Notes under the pieces: generated by a model
The model's input: the letters and a program-made list of their open reading frames with translations, nothing else
What the model was told of the DNA's origin: nothing
The model's database searches: none
Shown: piece after piece, positions 27,441-37,026 of the stretch
How the letters are laid out: every line of letters starts with the position of its first letter
Numbering within the stretch: the first letter of the stretch is position 1
Made by a program: the position numbers and the translations under genes
Origin: Chroococcidiopsidaceae cyanobacterium YX2bin18
Lineage (GTDB): Bacteria; Cyanobacteriota; Cyanobacteriia; Cyanobacteriales; Chroococcidiopsidaceae
Direction of reading: 5' to 3'
Assembly (NCBI GenBank): GCA_030446505.1
Contig: JAUJND010000003.1
Span: forward strand, 30,514-94,513
DNA length: 64,000 nucleotides

Positions 27441-27608
27441 TTAATAGAAAAGAACCATTATGAATCTTTTCAAATATTGGAGCAATCCCCACTGGTCCCA
27501 GTAGGGAACATTAACGCTATAAATTGAAATAAGAATTCCAAGAAAACAAGCAGGTAAAAGTGCTAAGTAAAAACATAATATTTTTCTAAATCTATAAGCA
27601 GATTGCAT
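27441..27608 (-). pseudogene. Detached N-terminus of the polytopic membrane protein
   Basis: ATG 27608 gives a TM helix (CFYLALLPACFLGILIS) and VNVPYWDQWGLLQYLKRF. It then stops at 27441, whereas the homologous continuation (FSINDLLMQHNESRLFF) is in the frame of the 25397-27436 gene. One or two missing bases near 27445-27465 explain the break. Confidence 0.7.
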
Positions 27609-27839
27609 AGCTTTAATTGAATATAATAATTTTGCTATTACTGTTTTTATTAGGTTGATATTGATGCTCAGAATTCATTCTCAAATCTAAAAAATTTACT
27701 TCTTTTAATGATACTATCAACTGTAAACTCAGGTTAAATCAATTGTTAAAAATTAGCAAGTCAAAATAATGTAGATAACGGCAAATTTTTTAGGGTATAG
27801 CTAGATTTACTGCTAACTGTTATTTGCCGTATTTACTAG

Positions 27840-28442
27840 TTAGTCACGTACAACAATTTGACGAGTATTTCCTAATTGGTTTGCTTCCTTAGTTGTAGAA
27901 TTGTAAGCCCAAGCTTTTAAAACTACTTCGCCAGCAGGTAAGGCAGAAGAGTCAAGAGTAGTGCTCCATCCAGAGTTTTTATACGCAGGACTTTTCAAAG
28001 CTTTTAAAACATCTGGTCTTTCCAAATTTACGGGAGCGACTGCAACCACCGAATTATTATCTCCATACGTAATAATAACTCTATCCGGTAGCTTGCCTTC
28101 TTCAGGTATAATAGCCCAACCGATTACAGTAACAGGAGTTCCCTTTTGGATTTCGACTCTTTGTGTACTGGAGCCATTTATTGCATCGAAAAACCCAGAG
28201 GAATTTCTAGAAGCAGCTTTGAAGCTAATTTCGTTAACATTGTTGACCCCAGGAATAGCAACGGTATTTGACGAAGCAGTCGCTTGAGGAGAAGATGTAG
28301 CTACAGGACTTGCAGGTGAACTAGGTGAATCAACTGGACTATTAGCGCTTTCAGTACCAGTAGAGCAGGCAGCTAATGACATAGCTATTACTGAAATCAC
28401 AAATTTGGTTGTGTAACGAAAAGTCTTTTTGGGTTGAATCAT
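27840..28442 (-). CDS. Lipoprotein consisting of one copy of the recurring module
   Basis: 200 residues. The signal peptide has a hydrophobic core (FVISVIAMSLAAC) and a lipobox cysteine near residue 26. A Ser/Pro/Ala/Thr-rich linker (~27-68) leads to one module of about 130 residues (FKAASRNSSGFFDAINGSS, GWAIIPEEGKLPDRVIITYG, VAVAPVNLERPDV, KNSGWSTTLD, LKAWAYNSTTKEANQ). It is probably anchored in the outer membrane with the module exposed. It sits between two genes that carry the same module. Function unknown; a beta-rich glycan-binding domain is a guess. Confidence 0.8.
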   Translation of the reverse strand: MIQPKKTFRYTTKFVISVIAMSLAACSTGTESANSPVDSPSSPASPVATSSPQATASSNTVAIPGVNNVNEISFKAASRNSSGFFDAINGSSTQRVEIQKGTPVTVIGWAIIPEEGKLPDRVIITYGDNNSVVAVAPVNLERPDVLKALKSPAYKNSGWSTTLDSSALPAGEVVLKAWAYNSTTKEANQLGNTRQIVVRD

Positions 28443-28590
28443 AACTACCAGTGAATTGATTAACTAAATAGGTAAATTAAAACACAGATTGAGATTAATA
28501 TTTATGCTAGCCGAGATCATCTGAATAATTTGGAGCGGCTTCATATATAACTATTGCCTTTACTAGGGAGTATTTGGCATGGTAAACTCA

Positions 28591-30231
28591 TTAATCATCA
28601 GTTGCTAAACCTATCGAGTTTTTTATATTAAACCATGCCGTCCGTAATTTCCAAAACTTACTTGTCTGCATTGCATTAATCATCTCCTGGGCTTGTAGCA
28701 ACTCTGCCTGAGTTTTCTGAAGTTCAAGTTGTAACTGATTCAGTTCAGTATGAGTTTGCTGCAAATAGGATTGTGATTCATCTTCTGTAGGGCTTTGTTG
28801 TAGATGATAATGCGATCGCTCCACTTCCCCTAATGAAAACCACTCCAAGGCTTTCTCCAGCTCGATCTGGCTCCAACCTACCTCTGATGACTTTACAGGA
28901 TATCTCGTTGCAGAACGCTCTACTGTAAATGTTCTTTTTACTGGCGGTGTTTCACCTTGATAGTTGCGATTGACTTCAATAAAAACACCGAACTCTCGAA
29001 CAACATCTTTATAATATTTTAGGGCAAAATCAATTTTTACTTTATTACTATACAATTCTATTAATATATCTGGGTCAATAACATATGTAATTTCTTTCAA
29101 CACCCATCGTGCCTTTAACTGGTCTTGCCAAAAACTGGAGTTCCACACACATAAGTGTAAATAATGGTCTTCATTATAAAATATGTTATGACCAAAAACA
29201 AATGCAGAATTTGACCAAGAGTATGGAGTCCAGAACTCTAAATTGGTGCCATCTACACAAACTCGGCTGATTTCCTTAAAAATTTGTACTACATGATGGG
29301 CAGTGTCAATATGTTCCAAAAAATGAGATGAGTGTACGTAGTCAACACTTTTATCGGGAAATGGTAGAGGTTCAATTTGTAGATTTAAAACATAATCAAC
29401 ACCTGGTTGCGCTTGTAGATCAATACCAATAGTTCCTTCCTTTTTGCGAGAGCCGCAACCAAGGTCAATCTTCAATTTATTCACTGTCCTTTCTCCTATA
29501 GATCTATGTCCGTTGTTCCATCTAGAAGTTTGCTCAATTTCTGGCGCTGTCTTACTGAGAATAATAATAAATTCCATTCCATTTTTTTGAACTAACTCAA
29601 TTTCAATTGGAAAAGACAGCTTATTTTGACAATATAGGAGCAGTTCTAAAAACTCTATTTGAGTCCAAACATGAAAATGAATACTGTAGTTGAGATTGGT
29701 AAGAACTTTAGTACGTGCTGCAACCTCATGTTCAGGATACTTATCAACTAAACGCGCCCACTTTGAGCAGTGGGAGTGCATCGACCATAGTGGTTCTTCA
29801 GTATAATCGCGAATTAGATGATCTAGAGATGTGACTGAACGATGACAATCAAATGTATAACGCTTATCTGGCACTCCTATATATAAAATACCATTCGGCT
29901 TCAGTACCCTCAACCAATTTTCAATAGCAAAGATAGGATTTTGACAATGCTCAATCATATGATTGGCAATAATAAAGTCTACTGAAGCATCTAATACAGA
30001 GGATAAATTTTCACCATCATCTACAACATCAACTTCTACTAGTTCATATTCTCCTAGCTCTGGATATGTTTGCTTTAATTGATTAGCACTCATGCGATCT
30101 AGGTAGCGTACAGTTACTTCAGGAGGAACTTCTACAGGCGCATATAATGCCCCAATCTCAATTCCATTACTCCTTAAGTATCTAGCAGCAATTAAGCTAC
30201 GTAATGAATTTTCTAATATCGTGTCTGCCAT
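28591..30231 (-). CDS. Double class I methyltransferase with coiled-coil tail
   Basis: 546 residues. The N-terminal methyltransferase domain (1-~225) has IEIGALYAPV in place of the usual motif I, then VDFIIANHMIEHCQNP and LRVLKPNGILYIGVPDKRY. The second domain (~250-440) has LKIDLGCGSRKKEGTIGIDL, VDYVHSSHFLEHID and ISRVCVDG. Residues ~475-520 form a Q/L-rich coiled coil, and the tail SKFWKLRTAWFNIKNSIGL also occurs in the next gene. It probably methylates sugars of the exported glycan, perhaps working on the chain end. Confidence 0.85.
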   Translation of the reverse strand: MADTILENSLRSLIAARYLRSNGIEIGALYAPVEVPPEVTVRYLDRMSANQLKQTYPELGEYELVEVDVVDDGENLSSVLDASVDFIIANHMIEHCQNPIFAIENWLRVLKPNGILYIGVPDKRYTFDCHRSVTSLDHLIRDYTEEPLWSMHSHCSKWARLVDKYPEHEVAARTKVLTNLNYSIHFHVWTQIEFLELLLYCQNKLSFPIEIELVQKNGMEFIIILSKTAPEIEQTSRWNNGHRSIGERTVNKLKIDLGCGSRKKEGTIGIDLQAQPGVDYVLNLQIEPLPFPDKSVDYVHSSHFLEHIDTAHHVVQIFKEISRVCVDGTNLEFWTPYSWSNSAFVFGHNIFYNEDHYLHLCVWNSSFWQDQLKARWVLKEITYVIDPDILIELYSNKVKIDFALKYYKDVVREFGVFIEVNRNYQGETPPVKRTFTVERSATRYPVKSSEVGWSQIELEKALEWFSLGEVERSHYHLQQSPTEDESQSYLQQTHTELNQLQLELQKTQAELLQAQEMINAMQTSKFWKLRTAWFNIKNSIGLATDD

Positions 30232-30295
30232 ATAAATTCACCTAGCTTATAGCAATATCCACGTCATTAATCTCATGCTTCAGTCTGGATGCTTT

Positions 30296-33200
30296 TTATA
30301 TTTCTATACTATAATCTTCACGAATTTTTGAGAGATTTAGATTATAGCAGGGGTCGTTTTTGATGATGTTTTTCCACTTACTGTGCATATACTCATTCTC
30401 TTTAAGAAATCTATTTAGTTTTTCAGGAGTATCTTCAATTCCTCGACTTTTGGACTCATAATGGTACAAAACCACGTGCGGTAAGTAGATATTCCTGTAA
30501 CCTTTTTCTACCAACTTAAAACACAAATCAACGTCATTAAAAGCAACTGCTAACTCTTCTTCAAAGCCGCCAACTTCTTCAAATGCTTCCCGCCTACACA
30601 TCATACAGGCGGCTGTAATGGATGAGAAGTTATTAACAGTATTAAGGTGATTAAAATAGCCTGGTGAGCCAAATGTAAGATGCTTATGACAATGGTTTGC
30701 TACACCGCCAACACCTGCTACTACACCTGCATGTTGGATTGTATTATCTGGATATAATAATAAAGCACCCACAGCACCAATGGATGGTCTTTGAGCTTGT
30801 TCGACCATTGCCTCAATCCAGTCAGGTGTTATTACTTCTGTATCATTATTTAAGAATAGAAGGTATTTCCCTTGAGATTGTTTAACGGCAAAGTTATTTA
30901 TTTTTGAGTAATTAAAAGGAATATCTAGTGAGTAGCACTTAAATCTATTTGGTTCTTTATCTTTCCACTTTCTAATTACATCAAGTGTTGTTTGCTCTGT
31001 ACTACCATTATCTATTAAGATAACTTCATAGTTCGGGTACGTAGTTTTTTCAAAAATCGAAGTCAAGCAATTATCAACTATAGAACCCAAATTTTTTGTT
31101 GGAATAATTATAGTTACTAGATCTTCAGTATTAATACAATATCTAATAACATAATAGCCAATAGGACCAGGAGCAGGAGCCACTACTCCCGCCTCTCCTC
31201 TTCTATCAATTGCATCTGAAAGCGCTTTTTTAGCTGCATCTATAGCATATGTTTTAGTGTCTAAGCTACTAGCGGTTGAAGCAGAATGGATGCGCCAGTG
31301 ATACAAAATTTTAGGAATGTGAAATATATTTTCAGTTTTTTCAGTAAACCTTAAAACAAGATCATAATCTTGACTACCTTCATAACCTGCTCTAAATCCT
31401 CCTATTTCATTTATCAGCGATCGCCGATAAGTTCCTAAATGGCAAGTATACATTCGTGACAAGAATGAATCAGGACACCAGTCTGGTTTAAAAAATGGCT
31501 CTTTAAGTTGATTTTGCTCGTCAATTTTATCTTCGTCTGAATAGATCATATCTGCTTCAGGATGTCGATTTAGCATTAATGCTACTTCATACAAAGCATC
31601 TGGAGTTAGCAAATCATCATGATCGAGCAACGTAACAAACTCACCTGTTGCTATCTCTATAGCCGAGTTAGATGCACGAGAGATATGACCATTATTATTC
31701 CTAAAAACAACTTTTATCCTTGAATCTTTTGAAATGTACTCCTCAAGTACACTCTTAACACAAGACTTAGTTGAGGCATCATCAGCAATGCACAATTCCC
31801 AGTAAGGGTACACCTGATTTAAAACCGATTCAATAGCTTGCCGTAAGAATTGCTCAGGAGTATTAAAAACAGGTACAATTACACTAATGAGTGGTTTATA
31901 AGGCAATATTTCTACTGTTTCAGCCATCTTTAGCAGATCAGCTTCCCTGGGAAAATTCTTACTCAGCCACTTAGCATATGGTTCATCAGTAGTAACATCT
32001 GGTATTATCCCAATTGCGGATTGGGCCTTATTCAGCTTAGAATAAATTATCAAAAATAATTTAGCTAGTGAATATCGTATCCCTCTAACTCTTAAAACTG
32101 CATAGTAATATTTTGCTCGTGAAAGCAAACTTTTAAGATGTAAATTGGAACGTACACTATTCAACAATACAGCTTCTTTCCGCGTAGCATTGTAAGCCCA
32201 AGCCTTGAAAACAACTTTTCCTGCTGGCAAATTAGAAGCGTTAAAGATAACAGTCCAACCACAATTTTTATATGTAGGATTATTAAAAGCTTTTACTACA
32301 TCTGGTCTTTCTAAATTTACAGTAGCTATAGCAACTAAAGAATTATGCTTGCCATAGGTAATAAGAACTCTATCGGCTGGCCTACCTTCCTCAGTTATAA
32401 TAGCCCAACCACTAGCACTGAGGGGTTTTGATTCAGGTAGCGTGATTGTTGTTGTATTAGAGCCATTTATACCATCAAAGCAGCCAGTTAAAGTATCTTT
32501 ATCAGGAGCTTTGAAGTTAATTTCTCTAATATTGGTAACTCCAGGAATATTAACATTAGCTGGTAAATTGGTTGTTTCAGCAAAAGATGTTTCGGTGAAT
32601 CCAACTGTTTGCTTAAATCGAAACCAGACAGTTCGCAATTTCCAAAATTTACTGCTTTCCATCGCGCTGATCATAGTTTGCGATTGCGTCAACTCAGTTT
32701 GAGTTTGGTGTAGTTGAGATTGCGAGCGCTCTAGTTCAGTTTGAGTTTGATGTAGTTGAGATTGCGAGCGCTCTAGTTCAGTTTCAGTTTGTTGCACTAG
32801 AGCTTGTGATCGTTGTAGTTCTAACTGAGTGTGCTGTAGCTGAGATTGGGAGTTGTCCAATTCTGCCTGAGTGTGCTGTAGTTGCGACTGCGATCGCTCT
32901 AGTTCTGTCTGAATTTGCTGTATATGGGAGCGTGAATCTTGTAGTTCCGCCTGAGTATGCTGTAGTTGCGACTGCGATCGCTCTAGTTCTGTCTGAGTTT
33001 GTTGCAGTTGAGATTGTGAGTTGTCCAGTTCTGTTTGAGTTTGTTGCACTAGAACTTGCGATTGCTCTAGTTCAACTTGAATTTGTTGTACTTGAGATTG
33101 CAGCTTAAAAGTTTGTTCCTCTTTCAGATTAATTGCTCGCTCTGCATCTTTAATTTCCTGTTTAAACAACAAGCATATACTTCGATATTTTAAGTATTCA

Positions 33201-33958
33201 TAGGGTGATAACTTATCTTCATTTAGTGATCTGTAGCAATTGTCTACAAAAAAGTTATCTGTTTTATAAATCTCGTTATGATGATACCAAGATCTATCAA
33301 CTACCTGGGAGCTATTAATAGCTAGATCAAGATCGAAATCAAAATTTAAAGCAATTTTTTCGGCTTCAGCTAAGGGATTATGTACAACGTTATCATAACT
33401 AACAAAATAGACATTATAATTTCTTGTAAAATATTTTGCGCCAAGACTTTGCTGTAGCCAAAACCTCAGCAGCTTTTTCTCAGACCAGTTATTAATAGTG
33501 TTAGTAAGCTTGTAATTCGACTTTAAGCAACTTCCTAAATATCGAGTGACAAATATTAATTCCAGTTTATATCCCATCTTCGATATTACATTTTCCCAAA
33601 TAGGAAATGTTATACAGAAGCGAGGATCTTTAATCCCAATACTTTGCTTGTCATTCCATTCACTTTTGATTAAAGTCTGTAATTTTTTCTCTATCTCTTT
33701 TATTTCTGGATTGTCAAAATCTTTTTCTATGGGTAATATATCTTCGTACCACTTTCCTCCTAACTGAGCTACTATTTTGTCATTGTAGTCGTTAACCCAT
33801 TGCAGTTCATAAAAAATTGGATTGTGTTGGTACTGTTCTTCCCTAGTATCGAGAAAGTTTTCTGGATTACCAAAATCAATTCCAAACATCGAAATCATAT
33901 GGCTAACAACTGAAGTACCGCTACGCGGCGCACCTAGTATTAGAAATGCTTTTTTCAT
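30296..33958 (-). CDS. Giant sulfotransferase / coiled-coil / module / double GT2 enzyme
   Basis: 1220 residues with these parts in order. First, a sulfotransferase domain (1-~255) with the PAPS loop ILGAPRSGTSVVSHM. Then a coiled coil (~270-435) built from repeated QLQHTQTELERSQ-type heptads, and SKFWKLRTVWFRFKQTVGF. Then one recurring module (~485-615) with SASGWAIITEEGRPADRVLI. Then GT2 domain 1 (~690-930) with SVIVPVFNTPEQFLRQAIES and LLDHDDLLTPDA, and GT2 domain 2 (~945-1200) with TIIIPTKNLGS and FLNNDTEVITPDW. It probably both extends and sulfates the glycan at the membrane. ATG 33958. Confidence 0.85.
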   Translation of the reverse strand: MKKAFLILGAPRSGTSVVSHMISMFGIDFGNPENFLDTREEQYQHNPIFYELQWVNDYNDKIVAQLGGKWYEDILPIEKDFDNPEIKEIEKKLQTLIKSEWNDKQSIGIKDPRFCITFPIWENVISKMGYKLELIFVTRYLGSCLKSNYKLTNTINNWSEKKLLRFWLQQSLGAKYFTRNYNVYFVSYDNVVHNPLAEAEKIALNFDFDLDLAINSSQVVDRSWYHHNEIYKTDNFFVDNCYRSLNEDKLSPYEYLKYRSICLLFKQEIKDAERAINLKEEQTFKLQSQVQQIQVELEQSQVLVQQTQTELDNSQSQLQQTQTELERSQSQLQHTQAELQDSRSHIQQIQTELERSQSQLQHTQAELDNSQSQLQHTQLELQRSQALVQQTETELERSQSQLHQTQTELERSQSQLHQTQTELTQSQTMISAMESSKFWKLRTVWFRFKQTVGFTETSFAETTNLPANVNIPGVTNIREINFKAPDKDTLTGCFDGINGSNTTTITLPESKPLSASGWAIITEEGRPADRVLITYGKHNSLVAIATVNLERPDVVKAFNNPTYKNCGWTVIFNASNLPAGKVVFKAWAYNATRKEAVLLNSVRSNLHLKSLLSRAKYYYAVLRVRGIRYSLAKLFLIIYSKLNKAQSAIGIIPDVTTDEPYAKWLSKNFPREADLLKMAETVEILPYKPLISVIVPVFNTPEQFLRQAIESVLNQVYPYWELCIADDASTKSCVKSVLEEYISKDSRIKVVFRNNNGHISRASNSAIEIATGEFVTLLDHDDLLTPDALYEVALMLNRHPEADMIYSDEDKIDEQNQLKEPFFKPDWCPDSFLSRMYTCHLGTYRRSLINEIGGFRAGYEGSQDYDLVLRFTEKTENIFHIPKILYHWRIHSASTASSLDTKTYAIDAAKKALSDAIDRRGEAGVVAPAPGPIGYYVIRYCINTEDLVTIIIPTKNLGSIVDNCLTSIFEKTTYPNYEVILIDNGSTEQTTLDVIRKWKDKEPNRFKCYSLDIPFNYSKINNFAVKQSQGKYLLFLNNDTEVITPDWIEAMVEQAQRPSIGAVGALLLYPDNTIQHAGVVAGVGGVANHCHKHLTFGSPGYFNHLNTVNNFSSITAACMMCRREAFEEVGGFEEELAVAFNDVDLCFKLVEKGYRNIYLPHVVLYHYESKSRGIEDTPEKLNRFLKENEYMHSKWKNIIKNDPCYNLNLSKIREDYSIEI
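32690..33110. repeat. Internal DNA repeats encoding coiled-coil heptads
   Basis: Units of 42 or 84 bases built around CTCTAGTTC(T/A)GT(C/T)TGA(G/A)TTTG and TGTAGTTG(A/C)GA(T/C)TG are repeated about ten times in tandem with variation. They encode the ELxxSQSQLxQTQT heptad series of the 1220-residue protein, and length variation between strains is likely. Confidence 0.75.
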
Positions 33959-34048
33959 GCTACTACCTAATACGAAAAACTTCTAAATATATAGTTTATA
34001 TCGCTAATTTAAACTTTAGAGCATTCATTTATTTGGTCTATTTAACCT

Positions 34049-35425
34049 TTAAACTTTTGCAACTTCTAAGAATGTAATAGATGGTTCTATCCAAAAATCT
34101 ATAATTCCATCCGAAGTAAGTTCAACTTCTGGTTGTACCCTAAACATTACTACATCAACATGACGGTGGAGGAATGCCTCAACAGAATTTATTAGTCCAG
34201 TAACACCTGCATTCATAAAGTATACTCCAGGTAATAAGAAGCAATGAAATCGAAACCTGACTTGAATTATTTCTCCTGCTTCTACATAATCAATGGCATT
34301 ATTTAGTGTATGAGATGCTGCACCACCAAGCTCAAAACCACTTACAGTTTTAATATACATACCAAACCTTACTCTGTAAGCATCATCAGAAAAGTTGACA
34401 GAGTAATTGTATATATATTCTCTCCTCCTCACCAGGGTATTTACGCGTTGACCTTCTAGAGTAGTTATATGAACATTTTCTATTATTGCTCCACGAGGTA
34501 CGTACGATATCGTGCTTTGGGGAATTAAATTAGGATCATAAAGTTCAGAAATTTCTATATTTACATTCTTTGACTTACCATTACCATTAGCATCAAAACC
34601 ATTATTTGATTTTCTGTTTTCTAGTAATAGATCTACTTTCTCCTGAGTATTTAGGCGACGTATTTCTTCTCTTAAAGTCTGCTCTTGATCTAAAGGAGCA
34701 TAAATTAATTTTTGATATTTAGAAATAACTAGCTTAGGAGTACCAGATAGCAGTAATTCACCGTTATCTATCAAAACAGCAGAATTACATAATTCCACGA
34801 CTGAAGAAGCAGCATGAGAAACAAACAAGATTGTTCCTCCTCGTTCCTGAATAGATTTGATCCGAGCAAAGCATTTGCGTTGAAAAGCTTCATCTCCAAC
34901 TGCAAGAGCTTCATCTACAATCAAAATATCAGGCTCGATAATAGTAGAAACAGCAAAGGCAAGCCTGATAAACATTCCACTTGAGTAAGTTTTAACTGGT
35001 TGGTCAATAAAACTACCTATATCTGCAAAGGCTGCAATTTCTTTGAATTTTTCTTCAACTTCCTTCTTAGCTAAACCCAACAGTTTTCCATTAAAAAATA
35101 CATTCTGCCGTCCCGTAAATTCAGGATTAAAGCCACTACCGAGTTCCAACAGTGCTGAAATTCGACCATTCACGTACACTTCACCTGTTGTCGGTGTCAG
35201 GGTACTTGCAATAATTTGCAGCATTGTGCTTTTTCCAGAGCCATTACGACCGACGACTCCTACTGTCTGTCCCTTGTGAATCTCTAAGTTAATATCCCGT
35301 AGTGCCCAAAACTCTTCTACTTTGCTCTTCCCTGGCAGCAAAACTTCCCTCAGCCGATCTGCCGGATGAACATACCGCCTATAGCATTTAGAGACGTTCT
35401 TCAGAGAAATCGCAATCTCACTCAT
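34049..35425 (-). CDS. wzt: Wzt-type ABC transporter ATPase with C-terminal substrate-binding domain
   Basis: 458 residues. Walker A is GRNGSGKST, the signature is YSSGMFIRLAFA and Walker B is ILIVDEALAVGD. The first 240 residues form the nucleotide-binding domain of a TagH/KpsT/Wzt-like exporter. Residues ~310-458 resemble the Wzt C-terminal beta-sandwich that recognises the non-reducing end of the glycan. Methyl or sulfate caps made by the upstream enzymes may be what it reads. The partner permease follows at 35472. Confidence 0.93.
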   Translation of the reverse strand: MSEIAISLKNVSKCYRRYVHPADRLREVLLPGKSKVEEFWALRDINLEIHKGQTVGVVGRNGSGKSTMLQIIASTLTPTTGEVYVNGRISALLELGSGFNPEFTGRQNVFFNGKLLGLAKKEVEEKFKEIAAFADIGSFIDQPVKTYSSGMFIRLAFAVSTIIEPDILIVDEALAVGDEAFQRKCFARIKSIQERGGTILFVSHAASSVVELCNSAVLIDNGELLLSGTPKLVISKYQKLIYAPLDQEQTLREEIRRLNTQEKVDLLLENRKSNNGFDANGNGKSKNVNIEISELYDPNLIPQSTISYVPRGAIIENVHITTLEGQRVNTLVRRREYIYNYSVNFSDDAYRVRFGMYIKTVSGFELGGAASHTLNNAIDYVEAGEIIQVRFRFHCFLLPGVYFMNAGVTGLINSVEAFLHRHVDVVMFRVQPEVELTSDGIIDFWIEPSITFLEVAKV

Positions 35426-35471
35426 TACACCACATACTGCAAAAACTATAACCAGCGTAGTAAATCAAAAC

Positions 35472-36329
35472 TTATAGTACATCAGCAAATGCAGGTCGTA
35501 ACCTACGATACACCCATAACCCTCCGTAAAACATTATTAGGGAAACAACTGAAGCAAATCCCCATTCCCGCAAGTGTGTCACTTGTCCTACTAATACTAA
35601 ATCCCGATAGACTTCTGCGATCGCCGTCATGGGATTAAACCAAAAAACAAAAACTCGCCAGCCTTCTGGAATCAACGATGCTGGATAAATAATTGGTGTT
35701 GCATAAAACCATAAATTTAGTAAAACTCCCAATGTCTGTGGCACATCCCGGAGAAACACTGTTAAACCAGCAACAATGTAACCTAAACCTGCTGTTAGCA
35801 GTAACTGTGGCAACCACACCAGTGGCAACAGCCAAAGCGTACCATGAACTGTCTGCGTCGTTATTCCCACTAACAAAATCAACACCATCAATCCCAGGGA
35901 ACTTTCAATAAACGCAGAACAAATAGGCACTAATGGCAACAATCCTAGCGGAAATACTACTTTCTTAACCAAATTTGGCTGGTTGATTACTGAACTTGCA
36001 GAAGGCAAAAATCCTCCTACAAAAGCTGTCCAAGGCAGCAAACCCGCAAATAGCCATAGCCCAAATGTTAAGTTATTTGCTGGTAATCCCACTATACTCA
36101 GCTTCACCTTTAACACAAACGAAAACACATAGGTATAAATCAGCAATTGTGATAACTGATTCAGCAAAGGCCACAAGTTGCCTAACACAGAACCTTTGTA
36201 TCGCATCTCTAAATCTCGCCGTACCAGCGTTAGCAGCAAGTCAAACTGCGCCCACCTATGCTCTTTCACTGGCAGCCAGCGCTTCACTTTACCAGCTTTT
36301 TGGACAACTCCTATCATTGATTGCAGCAA
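35472..36329 (-). CDS. wzm: ABC-2 type polysaccharide export permease (Wzm/TagG)
   Basis: 285 residues with six predicted TM helices. DLLLTLVRRDLEMRYKGSVLG is the amphipathic start typical of TagG/KpsM/Wzm, and RDVPQTLGVLLNLWFYATPIIYP is the ABC-2 signature region. It forms the membrane channel with the ATPase at 34049. ATG 36329 is the first start; it is the first gene of the minus-strand island transcription unit. Confidence 0.92.
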   Translation of the reverse strand: MLQSMIGVVQKAGKVKRWLPVKEHRWAQFDLLLTLVRRDLEMRYKGSVLGNLWPLLNQLSQLLIYTYVFSFVLKVKLSIVGLPANNLTFGLWLFAGLLPWTAFVGGFLPSASSVINQPNLVKKVVFPLGLLPLVPICSAFIESSLGLMVLILLVGITTQTVHGTLWLLPLVWLPQLLLTAGLGYIVAGLTVFLRDVPQTLGVLLNLWFYATPIIYPASLIPEGWRVFVFWFNPMTAIAEVYRDLVLVGQVTHLREWGFASVVSLIMFYGGLWVYRRLRPAFADVL

Positions 36330-36740
36330 TTTTCGCTCCCTCTACCTACACACCAAATCACTCTTTGCCTATCCAAGCTAATTACTTATTAAAATTGCTG
36401 TCCCTTATTTGATCGTTATTGGGCAACGCTGATACTACTAAGTTGAAGATTGGATAAGAAATTAACTAGAACACAATACATATTTATCATTCCTGAAAGC
36501 AGAAAATTACTGTTATATGAGTTAAACAGCCTGTATACAAGGAATAGATATGAGCAAAATATCATTTGCTTCCTTCCACCAGCGAATCCTTAAGGCATGA
36601 TAGCGATCGCACTGCTAACAGACAACTAAAATACTTTGATGTGAAGCTTAGACCATAGTTTCTCAAATTACAACCCGCTAGCCTTATTCTCTTAGTCCCT
36701 GATTCCGCTACACTGGGTCATTATCGCTTCATAAATCGCA
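36330..36740. other. Intergenic region between divergent wzm and petP
   Basis: 411 bases, AT-rich, with one HIP1-like site. It presumably holds promoters in both directions. No gene seen. Confidence 0.45.
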
Positions 36741-36935
36741 ATGGAAATCGGACAACAAGTCAAAGTATACCGTTTAAGAGATCGGGTGTCTCAACCAATC
36801 ATCAAACGCTTAGGTCAAGTCGGCACTATTCAAGGCTTCAAAATGCTCGATGGAAGTAACGTTGGCATAGTAGTACAGTTTGAAGACAAGTTTGCCACTT
36901 GGTTTTTTGAAGATGAACTCAAAGCTGTGCAGTAA
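36741..36935 (+). CDS. petP: Cytochrome b6f subunit PetP (DUF2862)
   Basis: 64 residues; the SH3-like small protein family DUF2862. MEIGQQVKVYRLRDRVS, VGTIQGFKMLDGS and FATWFFEDELK are the conserved blocks. PetP is a peripheral cytosolic subunit of the cyanobacterial b6f complex and modulates cyclic versus linear electron flow. Single gene. Confidence 0.88.
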   Translation: MEIGQQVKVYRLRDRVSQPIIKRLGQVGTIQGFKMLDGSNVGIVVQFEDKFATWFFEDELKAVQ

Positions 36936-37026
36936 AGGCTATGTTTGAGATATCTTTGGCGCGTGGATTATTTAACCGAACGTTAAATACCGCGTTTTTT
37001 ATTAGAACCGCTCAGGAAATTTAGCA

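Noticed and set aside
32806..33108. 100-residue plus-strand frame with repeated VATAIALVLSEFA units
   Set aside because: It is the antisense of the coiled-coil repeats of the 1220-residue gene; its repeats only mirror the DNA repeats.
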